This document shows positions 8,019 to 16,904 of a stretch of DNA of 64,000 nucleotides, in pieces. The stretch is from an uncultured Clostridia bacterium (GTDB lineage: Bacteria > Bacillota > Clostridia > Christensenellales > Borkfalkiaceae): contig CALVWI010000003.1 in the NCBI GenBank assembly GCA_944367045.1, forward strand, positions 55,311 through 119,310, given 5' to 3'. Both the position numbers and the translations under genes were made by a program. The first letter of the stretch is position 1; each line of letters starts with the position of its first letter. Below the pieces are notes generated by a model, which was not told the DNA's origin, searched no databases, and saw nothing but the letters and a program-made list of their open reading frames with translations.

Positions 8019-8884
8019 GCGCGCTCCCTACGAACTATCAGATCTATCTCGACGCCTTCGAGCGCATCCTGCACGACTACTGCGCGGGGCTGAACGCTCC
8101 CGAGGGGCTTGCGGAGGGCATGCGCTATTCGCTGCTTGCGGGCGGTAAGCGGCTGCGGCCCGTCCTCTTCTTCGCGGCGCTCGATGCGTTCGGCGTCGAT
8201 TGGAAAAAGGAGAGGGAACTCGCCTTGGCGCTCGAGTGCATCCACACCTATTCGCTCATTCACGACGATCTGCCTGCGATGGACAACGACGATCTTCGCC
8301 GCGGAAAGCCCTCCAACCATAAGAAATTCGGCGAGGGCAATGCCATTTTGGCGGGGGATGCACTTTTGAGTGAGGCCTTCACGCTGGCGATTTTTGCCGC
8401 AAAGGACGAACCTCACCGCCGCGCGGGTGAAATCCTGGCGCGTGCCGCGGGTGCGGAAGGCATGGTCGCGGGGCAGTATGCGGACCTCGCCGCTGAGAGT
8501 GATGAACTGGCGGGCGAGAAGGAACTTGCCTTTATCTATGAAAACAAGACGGCGCAGCTCATCCGTGCGCCCCTCATGATGGCAGCGGCCATCGCAGGGA
8601 AGGATGAGACGCCGATGAAGGGGTTCGGCACCGCGCTCGGCATCCTCTTTCAGATGACGGACGACATTCTCGACGTCAAGGGGGAGAGCACCAACATGGG
8701 CAAGACGCTCGGCAAGGATGCGGAGGAGAACAAACTCACCTGCGTGCGCGTGTACGGCCTCGAAGGCGCAGAACGGCGTGCCGATCAACTCGCCGAGAAC
8801 GCCAAACGGCTTTTATCGCGGATGGACGCCAAGACGCAGTTCTTCGAAGAGCTCGTCGAATACGTCCGCGAGAGGGATCGCTGA
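8015..8884 (+). CDS. ispA: Farnesyl/geranyl diphosphate synthase
   Basis: Trans-prenyltransferase that condenses IPP with DMAPP and GPP. 289 residues. The first Asp-rich motif is DDLPAMDNDD, the second DDILD, and LAGGKRLRPVLF carries the substrate-binding residues. Located between folD and dxs, as in many Bacillota, so isoprenoid precursor supply and chain elongation share one transcript. Confidence 0.94.
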   Translation: MSALPTNYQIYLDAFERILHDYCAGLNAPEGLAEGMRYSLLAGGKRLRPVLFFAALDAFGVDWKKERELALALECIHTYSLIHDDLPAMDNDDLRRGKPSNHKKFGEGNAILAGDALLSEAFTLAIFAAKDEPHRRAGEILARAAGAEGMVAGQYADLAAESDELAGEKELAFIYENKTAQLIRAPLMMAAAIAGKDETPMKGFGTALGILFQMTDDILDVKGESTNMGKTLGKDAEENKLTCVRVYGLEGAERRADQLAENAKRLLSRMDAKTQFFEELVEYVRERDR

Positions 8885-8886
8885 AT

Positions 8887-10626
8887 ATGAGAGATATCAC
8901 GAATGGGGAGCTCAAGAACGCTTCCCTTTCTCAATTAAATGACATTTGCAGGGAGCTCAGAGAAGAGATCCTCGCGGCCGTCTCCGAGTGCGGCGGGCAC
9001 CTGTCCTCCAATTTGGGGGCTGTGGAGCTCACCGTCGCCCTGCACCGCGTCTTTGACTTCCCCAAGGATAAGCTCGTCTTTGACGTCGGGCATCAGTGCT
9101 ATGCGCACAAACTCCTCTCGGGGAGGGCCGCCGCGTTCCGCACGCTGCGTCAGGAGGGCGGCATCTCAGGGTTTCCCAAGCGCACGGAGAGCGAGTACGA
9201 CAGCTACGATACGGGGCACGCGGGCACGGCCATTTCGGCGGCGCTCGGCCTTGCGAAGGCGCGCGATCTGAAGGGGGAGGGCGGCTATGTCATCGCCCTC
9301 GTCGGCGACGGTTCCTTCAACAACGGCCTCATCTACGAGGCTCTCAACAGCCTGAAAATTCTCAACACGCACATCCTCATCGTGCTCAACGACAACGGCA
9401 TGTCCATCTCCGAGACGGTCGGGAGCATGTCGGGCATTCTCAAGGAGATCAAATCGGCGTCGGACGGCGCGGATGTTCCCGTCGAGGATTCGAAGGACGA
9501 TATCCGCCTCTTTGAGCGGTTCGGGCTCACTTACATGGGTGTTGTCAACGGCCACGATGTGGGCGAGCTGCTCACCGCCGTCGGAGAGGCAAAAGAAGCC
9601 TTAAAAGAGGGGAGCGTTCTCCTGCACGTCCACACGCGCAAGGGGTACGGCTACTCGTTTGCAGAGCGCGCTCCCACCGAGACGCACGGCGTGGGCGCAC
9701 AGAGCGGACATGAATATTCCGCGGCTTTGGGGGAGGAACTCACCGCCCTCGCCGAAAAGGACAGCCGCGTCGTCGCCGTGACGGCCGCCATGACAGACAG
9801 CCTCGGCCTTCGCGGGTTCTTTACAGAGTTTCCCGAGCGAGCGTATGACGTCGGCATCTGCGAGGAACACGCCGCCGTGCTCTCGGCCTCTCTTGCGGCA
9901 GGGGGAATACGCCCGTACTTTGCCATCTATTCGACGTTTCTGCAGCGCGCTTACGACGAGGTCATTCACGACATCTGCGGACAAAATTTGCCCGTCGTCA
10001 TCTGCCTAGACCGCGCCGGCATCACGGGAAGGGACGGGGAGACGCATCAGGGCGTGTTCGATCTCTCGTATCTTTCGCCCATTCCCAACCTCACCATTGC
10101 CGTTCCCAAGGATATTTCCGAGTTTCGCGCCATGCTGCGGGAAAGTCTTAAAATGAGCGGGCCGCTCGTCATTCGCTATCCGCGCGAGGGTTCGGAGGGG
10201 GCTGAACTGCCCGAAAATGGCATCGAGATTGGGAAATTTGAGGTTTTGCATAGTACTATGTCAGACATAGTATTGCTTGCGGCGGGGGAACGTTGCCTCT
10301 CGCTCGCCCGAAAAGTCTTACATAGAGCCAATGCGGAGGGCATTGACTTCACACTCGTCAACGCCCGCTTCGTAAAGCCGCTCGACGAGAAGCTGCTCTC
10401 GTCGCTCCCGCAAAGGACGGTCATTACCCTCGAGGACAACGTTCTCACGGGCGGCCTCGGGGACGCCGTCGCGCGGTTCTACCGCAATTCCGGGAAGCAC
10501 ATTTACGCCTTCGGGTACCGCGATGAGTTCATTCCGCATGGGGCGGTCTCCGATCTCATGGAGGAATACGGGCTGAGTGAAGAGGCAATTCTTGATTGCG
10601 TGAGGGAGCACTATGCGCGCCGATAA
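8887..10626 (+). CDS. dxs: 1-deoxy-D-xylulose-5-phosphate synthase with in-frame palindromic element
   Basis: First enzyme of the MEP pathway, thiamine-diphosphate dependent. The ThDP motif GDGSFNNGLIYEALN, the catalytic-domain GICEEHAAVLSASLAAGG and DRAGITGRDGETHQGVFD are all present. 579 residues, shorter than the usual 620 or so. Residues 454-462 read LHSTMSDIV and come from the dispersed palindromic element at 10245-10274; this is where the C-terminal domain normally has a variable loop followed by a beta strand (VLLAAG). The reading frame is preserved. The 3' end overlaps tlyA by 14 bases. Confidence 0.95.
   Translation: MRDITNGELKNASLSQLNDICRELREEILAAVSECGGHLSSNLGAVELTVALHRVFDFPKDKLVFDVGHQCYAHKLLSGRAAAFRTLRQEGGISGFPKRTESEYDSYDTGHAGTAISAALGLAKARDLKGEGGYVIALVGDGSFNNGLIYEALNSLKILNTHILIVLNDNGMSISETVGSMSGILKEIKSASDGADVPVEDSKDDIRLFERFGLTYMGVVNGHDVGELLTAVGEAKEALKEGSVLLHVHTRKGYGYSFAERAPTETHGVGAQSGHEYSAALGEELTALAEKDSRVVAVTAAMTDSLGLRGFFTEFPERAYDVGICEEHAAVLSASLAAGGIRPYFAIYSTFLQRAYDEVIHDICGQNLPVVICLDRAGITGRDGETHQGVFDLSYLSPIPNLTIAVPKDISEFRAMLRESLKMSGPLVIRYPREGSEGAELPENGIEIGKFEVLHSTMSDIVLLAAGERCLSLARKVLHRANAEGIDFTLVNARFVKPLDEKLLSSLPQRTVITLEDNVLTGGLGDAVARFYRNSGKHIYAFGYRDEFIPHGAVSDLMEEYGLSEEAILDCVREHYARR
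10245..10274 (+). repeat. Palindromic element copy 2, inside dxs
   Basis: TTTGCATAGTACTATG, TCA, GACATAGTAT. TACTATGTC and GACATAGTA are perfect inverted arms around one A. Same orientation and frame as in spoIIIAE, giving LHSTMSDIV. Confidence 0.9.
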
Positions 10627-11374
10627 GTACTTTGCGGGGCGCTTCGGCTCCCGCACCAAGGCTGCGGAGGCGCTCAAACGCGGTCTCGTCCTGCGCGGCG
10701 GCAAGCCGCTCTCACCCGATGACGAGGTGAAGGAGGGCGATGCCTTTGAGTTCCCCGCGCCCGAGGAGGCGTACGTCTCCAACGGCGGCTATAAATTGGC
10801 CCGCGGGTTGGATACCTTTCAAGAGGACGTCTCCGGCAAGGCGTTTTGCGACATCGGCGCGAGCACGGGCGGGTTTACCGATTGTCTGCTGCAGCGCGGG
10901 GCGCGGGCTGTCGTCTGCGTCGACGTGGGCGAGAGCCAGCTCGCTCCCTCCCTTGCTTCCGATCCGCGCGTCACTGTCATGGACAACACCAACGCCCGCT
11001 ATCTCAAACGCGCCGACCTTCCCTTTGCGGTGGATGGCGTCGTCTCGGACGTGAGTTTCATCTCGCTCGAGCTCATCCTTTCCGCCGTCTATGACATTCT
11101 GCCCGAGCACGGCAAGGCGTTTGTGCTCTTTAAGCCGCAGTTCGAGTGCGGCGGCAAGGGCCTCGGCAAGCGCGGCATTTTGCCCGTCTCCCGCCATGCG
11201 GCGCTCTTAGACAGTTTCTATGAGTTCTGCAGCGCGCTCTCTCTTGCGGCAAAAAATATCGTCAACGCGCCTATCCGCCCTCAGAAGAATGTCGAGTACG
11301 TCGTCCTTCTCGAAAAGGGCGGCGAGCCCGTTCCAAAATATGAATTTTTAGCGAAAGCAGCGCACCTCGTCTGA
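10613..11374 (+). CDS. tlyA: TlyA family rRNA 2'-O-methyltransferase
   Basis: N-terminal S4 RNA-binding domain (MRADKYFAGRFGSRTKAAEALKRG-type start) and a C-terminal FtsJ-like SAM domain (FCDIGASTGGFTDCLLQRGA, then DVSFISLELILSA and VLFKPQFECG). TlyA proteins methylate ribose in 16S/23S rRNA; the same family was once called haemolysin (YqxC in Bacillus). 253 residues, normal. Position between dxs and nadK/argR is conserved in Bacillota. Confidence 0.92.
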   Translation: MRADKYFAGRFGSRTKAAEALKRGLVLRGGKPLSPDDEVKEGDAFEFPAPEEAYVSNGGYKLARGLDTFQEDVSGKAFCDIGASTGGFTDCLLQRGARAVVCVDVGESQLAPSLASDPRVTVMDNTNARYLKRADLPFAVDGVVSDVSFISLELILSAVYDILPEHGKAFVLFKPQFECGGKGLGKRGILPVSRHAALLDSFYEFCSALSLAAKNIVNAPIRPQKNVEYVVLLEKGGEPVPKYEFLAKAAHLV

Positions 11375-11386
11375 AGGTGCGTTTTT
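11361..11386 (+). terminator. Rho-independent terminator overlapping the end of tlyA
   Basis: Stem CGCACCT/AGGTGCG with the tlyA stop codon in the loop, followed by TTTTT. Ends the Asp23-to-tlyA operon. The rest of the gap to nadK (11387-11487) is AT-rich and shows nothing else. Confidence 0.8.
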
Positions 11387-11487
11387 AATTTCGTGCATAT
11401 TTTCATTGTTTTGGGCGGATGATCTCGTTTTTCTCGGTCAAAGTTGTGTAAAAAATGTAAAAACATTCGCAAGTTTCCCTGAATCTC

Positions 11488-11516
11488 TTGCATTTATAAG
11501 TTTTTTCATGTATAAT
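11488..11516 (+). promoter_or_regulatory. SigmaA promoter directly in front of nadK
   Basis: TTGCAT (11488-11493), 17 bp, TATAAT (11511-11516). The nadK ATG begins nine bases after the -10 element and no ribosome-binding site fits in between, so the transcript should be leaderless or nearly so. Confidence 0.8.
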
Positions 11517-11525
11517 ATCTGGTAA

Positions 11526-12323
11526 ATGAAGATCGGAGTTTTATACAATCGGGATCGCGTGAGCGAAGGCTCTTTCCCCGCCATTGCCGAACGGTTTGCC
11601 CGCGGGGGCGGCGAGACGGTGCTCTTTTCCTCCCCGGAGGATGTCAGGGACGTCGACTGCCTGCTCATCCTGGGTGGCGACGGCACCGTGCTTCGGGCGA
11701 GCAAACCCGCCTCGCGCTATGATATTCCCATCGTCGCGGTCAACTACGGCACCTTGGGCTTTCTCACCGAATTCAAGCGGGGAGAGCTGGACGCCGCGGT
11801 GGACTTTATCCTCTCGGGCACGCACGTCGTGCAGAAGCGCACCATGCTCGAGGTCATCTTCCGCGGCAAGAGCACACACTGCCTCAACGAGCTCGTGCTT
11901 TCGCGCCCCGTCTCGGCGGAGGCGGACAGCCGTCTTGTGAAGATCTGCGTGACGATCGACGGGAAGGAGGCGGGCGTGTTCTCTGCGGACGGGCTCATCC
12001 TCTCCACACCGACGGGCTCGACGGCCTACTCGCTCTCGGCTGGGGGCAGCGTAATGTCGCCCGACTGCCGCACCTTTGAGCTCACGCCCATCTGCGCGTT
12101 CTCCTTGAGGAGCAGGCCCATCGTCTGCTCGGACGGGAGTACGCTGCGCTTCACGGCCGAGCCGCACGGCGGGGGGCTTCTGCTGCACGGCGATGGCGTG
12201 TTTCTGGGGGAACTTGAAAAGGACGACGAGCTCATCGTCAAGAAGAGCGACCGCGTCACAACATTTTGGGTCAAGGACGAAGGGGATACCTTCCGCCGCC
12301 TGACCGAGATCATCAACGGATAA
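11526..12323 (+). CDS. nadK: NAD kinase
   Basis: Phosphorylates NAD to NADP. 265 residues with LGGDGTVLRA (the GGDG motif), NYGTLGFLTEF and TPTGSTAYSLSAGG. The ATG at 11526 is so close to the promoter that a leaderless mRNA is predicted. In Bacillus the corresponding position between yqxC and ahrC is empty; nadK here is typical of Clostridia. Leads into argR-recN. Confidence 0.95.
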   Translation: MKIGVLYNRDRVSEGSFPAIAERFARGGGETVLFSSPEDVRDVDCLLILGGDGTVLRASKPASRYDIPIVAVNYGTLGFLTEFKRGELDAAVDFILSGTHVVQKRTMLEVIFRGKSTHCLNELVLSRPVSAEADSRLVKICVTIDGKEAGVFSADGLILSTPTGSTAYSLSAGGSVMSPDCRTFELTPICAFSLRSRPIVCSDGSTLRFTAEPHGGGLLLHGDGVFLGELEKDDELIVKKSDRVTTFWVKDEGDTFRRLTEIING

Positions 12324-12334
12324 AAGGGGGCAGT

Positions 12335-12790
12335 ATGCTGAGGAACGCAAGACACAACAAGATTTTGGAACTCATCGAGGAGAAGGAGATCGAGACGCAG
12401 GAGGAGCTGTGTAAGGAGCTTGCCGAGGCGAACTTTGCCGTGACGCAGGCGACCGTCTCGCGCGACGTGCGCGAACTCCGCCTCTTCAAGGTGGCGGGCA
12501 CCAAGAAGCGCTATCGCTATGCCGCCATCGGCAAGGGGGAGGAGGAGCTCTCCGACAAGATGCGCTCTCTCTTTCAGGCGTGCATTGAGAGCATCCAGAC
12601 GGTGGGCAACATCGTCGTCACCAAGACGCTCAACGGCAACGGCGCCAACGCGGGCGTCATCATCGATATGCTCAAGTATGCGGAGATCGTGGGGAGCATC
12701 GCGGGGGACGACACCGTGTTCTCCCTTTGCAAGACGGCGGAGGACGCCGAAGTCGTGCGCGGGAGACTCGAACGCCTCGCGGGGAACTAA
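12335..12790 (+). CDS. argR: Arginine repressor
   Basis: ArgR/AhrC regulator of arginine synthesis and breakdown. Start at ATG 12335 after AAAGGGGG; upstream open frame belongs to nadK. 151 residues: N-terminal winged helix (VTQATVSRDVRELRLFKV) and C-terminal oligomerisation/arginine-binding domain (GNGANAGVIIDMLKYAEIVG, GDDTVFSLC). No arginine genes are in the window; the location before recN is the conserved Bacillota arrangement. Confidence 0.94.
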   Translation: MLRNARHNKILELIEEKEIETQEELCKELAEANFAVTQATVSRDVRELRLFKVAGTKKRYRYAAIGKGEEELSDKMRSLFQACIESIQTVGNIVVTKTLNGNGANAGVIIDMLKYAEIVGSIAGDDTVFSLCKTAEDAEVVRGRLERLAGN

Positions 12791-12793
12791 AGT

Positions 12794-14479
12794 ATGCTCA
12801 AAACCTTATATCTCAAGAACATCGCCCTCGTCGACGAGGCGGAGATTGCCTTTTCGGAGGGTCTCAACGTGCTCTCGGGCGAGACGGGCGCGGGCAAGTC
12901 TGTGATTTTGGACAGCATCGACTTCGTCCTCGGCGCCAAGGCCGACAAGGGCATGATCCGCTCGGGGCAGACCGAGTGCTCGGTGCGTGCGGAATTTACC
13001 TGCGATCCCGAACTTTTGCGCCCCGTCCTCGAAGAACTCGACCTCGAGGAGAGCGACACCCTCCTCATCGTCCGCCGCCTGAATGCGGACGGCCGGAGCT
13101 CGCTTCGGGTCAACGGTTGCCCGATGACCGCTTCCATGCTCAAAAAGCTCACAGCGCACCTCGTGGACGTCCACGGGCAGAGTGAGCATTTCTTTTTGCT
13201 CAAAGAGGCCAACCAACTGCGCCTTTTGGACCAGATCGCCGACACCGGGGAAGAACGGGGCGTTGTCTCAGAGCTTTTGAAGGAGCGCCGCACCCTTGAG
13301 GAAAGACTTGCCTCCCTCGGCGGGGACGAGGGCGAACGCGAACGCCGCGCCGACATCCTCCGCTTCCAGATCGACGAACTCGAGACGGCCGCCCTCAAGG
13401 AGGGCGAGGAAGAGGAGCTCTCGGCGCTCAGTTTGAAATATCAGAATGCGGAGAAGATTTTGAGCGGACTCAAGACGGTGAGCGACGCGCTGCTCTCAGA
13501 CGGGGGCGGCACGGACGCCGTCACCACCGCGCAGAGGGGGCTTCTCTCCATTGTGAAGTACGGCGACTATTCGGCGCTTTCCGACCGTCTCGAAAATGCG
13601 CTTGCGGAACTCGAGGACATCGGCGAGACGGCTGCCTCGCTTGCGGAGGAGCTCGACATCGACGAGCGTGAAGCGGAGCGCGTGGAGAACCGCCTCGACG
13701 AGATCAAGTCGCTCAAGAAGAAGTACGGCGGGTCGGTCACGGAGGCCATCGCCTTTCTCGCCTGCGCCAAGGAGGAGCTTGCTCTCCTTGAAAACAGCGC
13801 CGAGGAGTGCGAGAAACTTAAAGTGCAGCTCGAGAAGAACGCCAAGGCGCTCTATGCGGCGTGCGAGACGCTCACAAGGAAGCGCAAGGCGGCCGCAGAA
13901 GGGTTTACGGAGCGCGTCATCGGGGAGCTCAAGACGCTCAACATTCCCTCCGCGCGCTTTGAGATCGCCTTCGAACACTACACGGAGGAGGACCTTCCCC
14001 GCGCCAATGCGGAGGGGCTGGACCGCGTCAAATTCCTCTTTTCTGCCAATGCGGGTGAGCCCGTCAAGGAACTCGGGAAGATCATCAGCGGTGGCGAGAT
14101 GAGCCGCTTCATGCTGGCGGTCAAGGCGCAGCTCTCGTCGGTCGGCACCATCGGTACCTACATCTTTGATGAGATCGACGCGGGCATCGGCGGCAAGACG
14201 GCGCGCGTGGTGGCGGAAAAGTTCTTCCTGATCTCCAAGCACACGCAGATCATCGCGGTCTCCCACCTCGCGCAGATCGCGGCGTTTGCAGACAGGGAGT
14301 TCCTCATCGAAAAGAAGGAAGAGGACGGGAGAACGTACTCCCGTATCCGCGCCCTCGACGAGGGGGAACGCAGAGAGGAGCTCGTGCGTCTCCTCGGCGG
14401 CGAGCGGAGCGAATCGGCTCTAAAGCACGCCGACGAACTTTTGGAGAGCGCTGCAGCTTATAAGCGAGAAAACGCCTGA
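12794..14479 (+). CDS. recN: DNA repair protein RecN
   Basis: SMC-like ATPase acting early in double-strand-break repair. 561 residues: Walker A GETGAGKSV near the N-terminus, long central coiled coil rich in Glu/Lys, and a C-terminal half with the signature SGGEMSRFMLAVK and Walker B IFDEIDAGIGG. Three bases after argR, so cotranscribed. No recognisable SOS box is seen just upstream. Confidence 0.95.
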   Translation: MLKTLYLKNIALVDEAEIAFSEGLNVLSGETGAGKSVILDSIDFVLGAKADKGMIRSGQTECSVRAEFTCDPELLRPVLEELDLEESDTLLIVRRLNADGRSSLRVNGCPMTASMLKKLTAHLVDVHGQSEHFFLLKEANQLRLLDQIADTGEERGVVSELLKERRTLEERLASLGGDEGERERRADILRFQIDELETAALKEGEEEELSALSLKYQNAEKILSGLKTVSDALLSDGGGTDAVTTAQRGLLSIVKYGDYSALSDRLENALAELEDIGETAASLAEELDIDEREAERVENRLDEIKSLKKKYGGSVTEAIAFLACAKEELALLENSAEECEKLKVQLEKNAKALYAACETLTRKRKAAAEGFTERVIGELKTLNIPSARFEIAFEHYTEEDLPRANAEGLDRVKFLFSANAGEPVKELGKIISGGEMSRFMLAVKAQLSSVGTIGTYIFDEIDAGIGGKTARVVAEKFFLISKHTQIIAVSHLAQIAAFADREFLIEKKEEDGRTYSRIRALDEGERREELVRLLGGERSESALKHADELLESAAAYKRENA

Positions 14480-14485
14480 GAGGGC

Positions 14486-14516
14486 AGAATATTCTTTTGA
14501 CGGCCTGCGCAAAGTA
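14486..14516 (+). promoter_or_regulatory. Possible SigmaG/SigmaF-type promoter of spoIVB
   Basis: AGAATA (14486-14491), 18 bp, CAAAGTA (14510-14516), a partial match to the forespore promoter pattern (TGAATA ... CATACTA). spoIVB is a SigmaG gene in Bacillus, which supports the reading. Confidence 0.35.
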
Positions 14517-14533
14517 ACCTCATGGGAGGACTT

Positions 14534-15571
14534 ATGCGCAGGCTGAATTTTTTGAAAAACATGCGGCGGAGCGTCGTGCCGGGGGTGTGTGCGGCGCTCC
14601 TCGTTCTGACGGCGGGGGCGGGCGGTGCCGTCGAGGCGGACGCGGCGGCGGAATATTATATCGGGGGCATGACGGCGGGGTTTGCCCTCCCCGCGGGCGG
14701 AACGGAGATCGTGGAACTCACGTCGGTCACGGGGGAGAACGGTGTGCGCCGGCCTGCGGAGGAGGCGGGTCTCAAGGCGGGCGATCTCATCTGTGCGGCG
14801 GACGGCATCGCCATCGAGAGTATCGAGGACCTCACGGCGGCGCTCGTGCGGAGCGGCGGCAACCCCATGACGCTCACCGTGCTGCGCGGGGGAGAGCGGC
14901 TCGAGTGCACCGTGCTTCCCGCGAAGGACGTGAAGTCGGACGCGTGGAAGATGGGTGTCCTCATCCGCGATATGCTCTCGGGTATCGGCACCATCACCTA
15001 CATCGAAATGAGCACGCGCCATTTCGGCGCGCTGGGACACGGGGTGAGCGACGGGCCTCTCCCTGATGCGGCCTCTGCAAAGGTGTTTGCGTGCAGCGTC
15101 ATCGGCGTCAACAAGGGGACGCGCGGCAGGGCGGGGGAGCTCAAGGGGCTCTTCCTCAACGACAAGGTCATCGCCCATGCCGAACTCTTCTGCGGCACGG
15201 GATTATTCGGCACCTTCGACAAGGGCTACGACTTCTCCGCGTGCGAGACGGCGGAGATCGCGCCCGTCTCCGAGGCGACCATCGGGAAGGCGGTCATCTA
15301 TTCGACGATCGACGGCACTTCGCCCAAAGCGTACGACATCGCCATCGCCAAGGTGGATGAGGGCGACCGCGACAACAAGAATTTTGTCATCAAGGTGACG
15401 GACGAGGAGCTCATCGAGGCGACGGGCGGCATTGTGCAGGGCATGAGCGGCAGCCCCATTTTGCAGAACGGCAAGCTCATCGGCGCCGTCACGCACGTCT
15501 TTCTGAATGACCCCACGCGGGGGTACGGCATCTCCATCGAGCGCATGATGGCGGGGGAGCGCGAGCGGTGA
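14534..15571 (+). CDS. spoIVB: SpoIVB forespore signalling serine peptidase (S55)
   Basis: Secreted from the forespore, it cleaves the SpoIVF complex and so triggers pro-SigmaK processing. Start set at ATG 14534 because GGGAGGA sits just upstream; ATG 14522 would overlap that site. N-terminal signal-anchor (SVVPGVCAALLVLTAGAGG), a PDZ domain (GLKAGDLICAADGIAIESIEDL), and the S55 peptidase domain with the His region HFGALGHGVSD and the catalytic Ser region GMSGSPILQNGKLIGAVTHV. In Bacillus spo0A follows; here it does not. Confidence 0.94.
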   Translation: MRRLNFLKNMRRSVVPGVCAALLVLTAGAGGAVEADAAAEYYIGGMTAGFALPAGGTEIVELTSVTGENGVRRPAEEAGLKAGDLICAADGIAIESIEDLTAALVRSGGNPMTLTVLRGGERLECTVLPAKDVKSDAWKMGVLIRDMLSGIGTITYIEMSTRHFGALGHGVSDGPLPDAASAKVFACSVIGVNKGTRGRAGELKGLFLNDKVIAHAELFCGTGLFGTFDKGYDFSACETAEIAPVSEATIGKAVIYSTIDGTSPKAYDIAIAKVDEGDRDNKNFVIKVTDEELIEATGGIVQGMSGSPILQNGKLIGAVTHVFLNDPTRGYGISIERMMAGERER

Positions 15572-16746
15572 ATAAATTGCGGACGCTTTCACAAACTGTT
15601 GGCATGAAACGGAAATGGACGATATTTGCGTGTGCGGCGGTGCTCGCGTGCGTCGGGAATATAATGTGCCTCGGCAATGCGGCGGGCGCGGAGCAGGTCA
15701 AGGCCGCCTATGTGTGTGAGGCGGAGAGCGGGACCGTCGTCACGGCGGAGAATGAGACGGAGCATCTCCCCATTGCAAGTATGTGCAAGGTGATGACGCT
15801 CCTCCTCGCCTTCGAGGCGGTGGACGCAGGCGAGCTCTCCCTTTCAGAGGAGATCGTCGTGAGTGACCACGCAGCGGGAATGGGTGGTTCGCAGGTCTTT
15901 TTGGACGAGGGCCTTGCTTATCCCGCAGGCGACCTTCTCAAGAGCATTGCGGTGTGTTCGGCGAACGATTCCTGCGTCGCCATCTCCGAACGGCTTGCGG
16001 GCAGCGAGGAGGCGTTCGTCGACCGCATGAACGAGCGGGTGCGTGAACTCGGGGCGGCGGATACGCTGTTCGCAAATTGCACCGGCCTTCCGCGGGAGCC
16101 GCAGTACTCGTGCGCGAGGGACGTCGCCCTCATGATGCGCGAGCTCATCAAGCACGAGCAGTTCTTCTCGTATGCGGGCGTGCGGCTCGAGGACTTCCAT
16201 CACCCCGATGGCAGAGTGACGACGATGACCAACACCAACAAGCTCTTAAACAAGCTCAACGGCTGCGACGGCGGCAAGACGGGCTTTACGCAGGAAGCGG
16301 GCTTCTGTCTCGCTGCGACCTGCAAGCGCGGTGACACCCGTCTCGTGTGTGTCGTCATCGGCGCGGAGAGTTCGGACGCGCGCTTCGAAAGTGTCACGCG
16401 GCTTCTCAATGAGACCTTTGCGAGCCACGAGCGGCGCATTGTCGCGGCGGCGGGGGAGGCGGTCGGCACCGTTCCCGTCAAGGGGAGCGTCGTGAAGGAA
16501 GCGGAAGTTGTACCCGAACGCTCGCTCGGCGTCTTTGTCAAAAAAGGCGAGGAAGTGGACGTAAGGACGGAACTCGTTCTGCCTGCTTGTCTCAAGGCGC
16601 CCGTTTCAATGGGGGAGAAAACGGGGGAGATCGTGCTTTTCCGAAACGGGGTCGAGATCGACCGCTGTGCGCTCGTCTCTTTGGCTGAAATTCCTCGCTA
16701 TTCGTACGGTGAGGCCTTCAAAGAGAGCGCAAGATTGTGGAATTGA
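15568..16746 (+). CDS. D-alanyl-D-alanine carboxypeptidase (DacF/PBP5 type, S11)
   Basis: Trims pentapeptides in peptidoglycan, here probably spore cortex given the neighbour. GTG 15568 overlaps the spoIVB stop and has GGGGGAG upstream; ATG 15604 is the alternative. 392 residues: signal peptide, SMCK (SxxK nucleophile motif), SAND (SxN), KTG (GCDGGKTGFTQEAGF), then a C-terminal PBP5-like beta domain. A second, shorter paralogue lies at 41621-42481. Confidence 0.92.
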   Translation: MNKLRTLSQTVGMKRKWTIFACAAVLACVGNIMCLGNAAGAEQVKAAYVCEAESGTVVTAENETEHLPIASMCKVMTLLLAFEAVDAGELSLSEEIVVSDHAAGMGGSQVFLDEGLAYPAGDLLKSIAVCSANDSCVAISERLAGSEEAFVDRMNERVRELGAADTLFANCTGLPREPQYSCARDVALMMRELIKHEQFFSYAGVRLEDFHHPDGRVTTMTNTNKLLNKLNGCDGGKTGFTQEAGFCLAATCKRGDTRLVCVVIGAESSDARFESVTRLLNETFASHERRIVAAAGEAVGTVPVKGSVVKEAEVVPERSLGVFVKKGEEVDVRTELVLPACLKAPVSMGEKTGEIVLFRNGVEIDRCALVSLAEIPRYSYGEAFKESARLWN

Positions 16747-16750
16747 CGGC

Positions 16751-16780
16751 TTTGCATAGTACTATGCCAGACATAATATA
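16751..16780 (+). repeat. Palindromic element copy 3, intergenic after the carboxypeptidase gene
   Basis: TTTGCATAGTACTATG, CCA, GACATAATATA. It differs from the copy at 39829-39858 by one base (C for T) over 30 bases. Four bases beyond the stop codon of the upstream gene. Confidence 0.9.
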
Positions 16781-16817
16781 TGATTTTCGTTCATAATGTC
16801 ATAAATTTTAAGAAAAG

Positions 16818-16845
16818 ACCCGCGGGAAAGACCTGCGGGTTTTTC
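16818..16845 (+). terminator. Rho-independent terminator upstream of lysA
   Basis: Nine-pair stem ACCCGCGGG/CCTGCGGGT (one G-U) with AAAGA loop and TTTTCT tail. Ends the recN-spoIVB-carboxypeptidase unit; the lysA promoter begins at its T-run. Confidence 0.85.
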
Positions 16846-16874
16846 TTGACGAAGGGGCATATTCGTGATATAAT
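16846..16874 (+). promoter_or_regulatory. SigmaA promoter of lysA
   Basis: TTGACG (16846-16851), 17 bp, TATAAT (16869-16874). Confidence 0.85.
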
Positions 16875-16904
16875 TTGCGAGAAAGTCACCAAGGAAGGTT
16901 GAAT

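Noticed and set aside
16875-16904. Lysine riboswitch before lysA
   Set aside because: Promoter to ATG distance is about 30 bases, too short for an aptamer.
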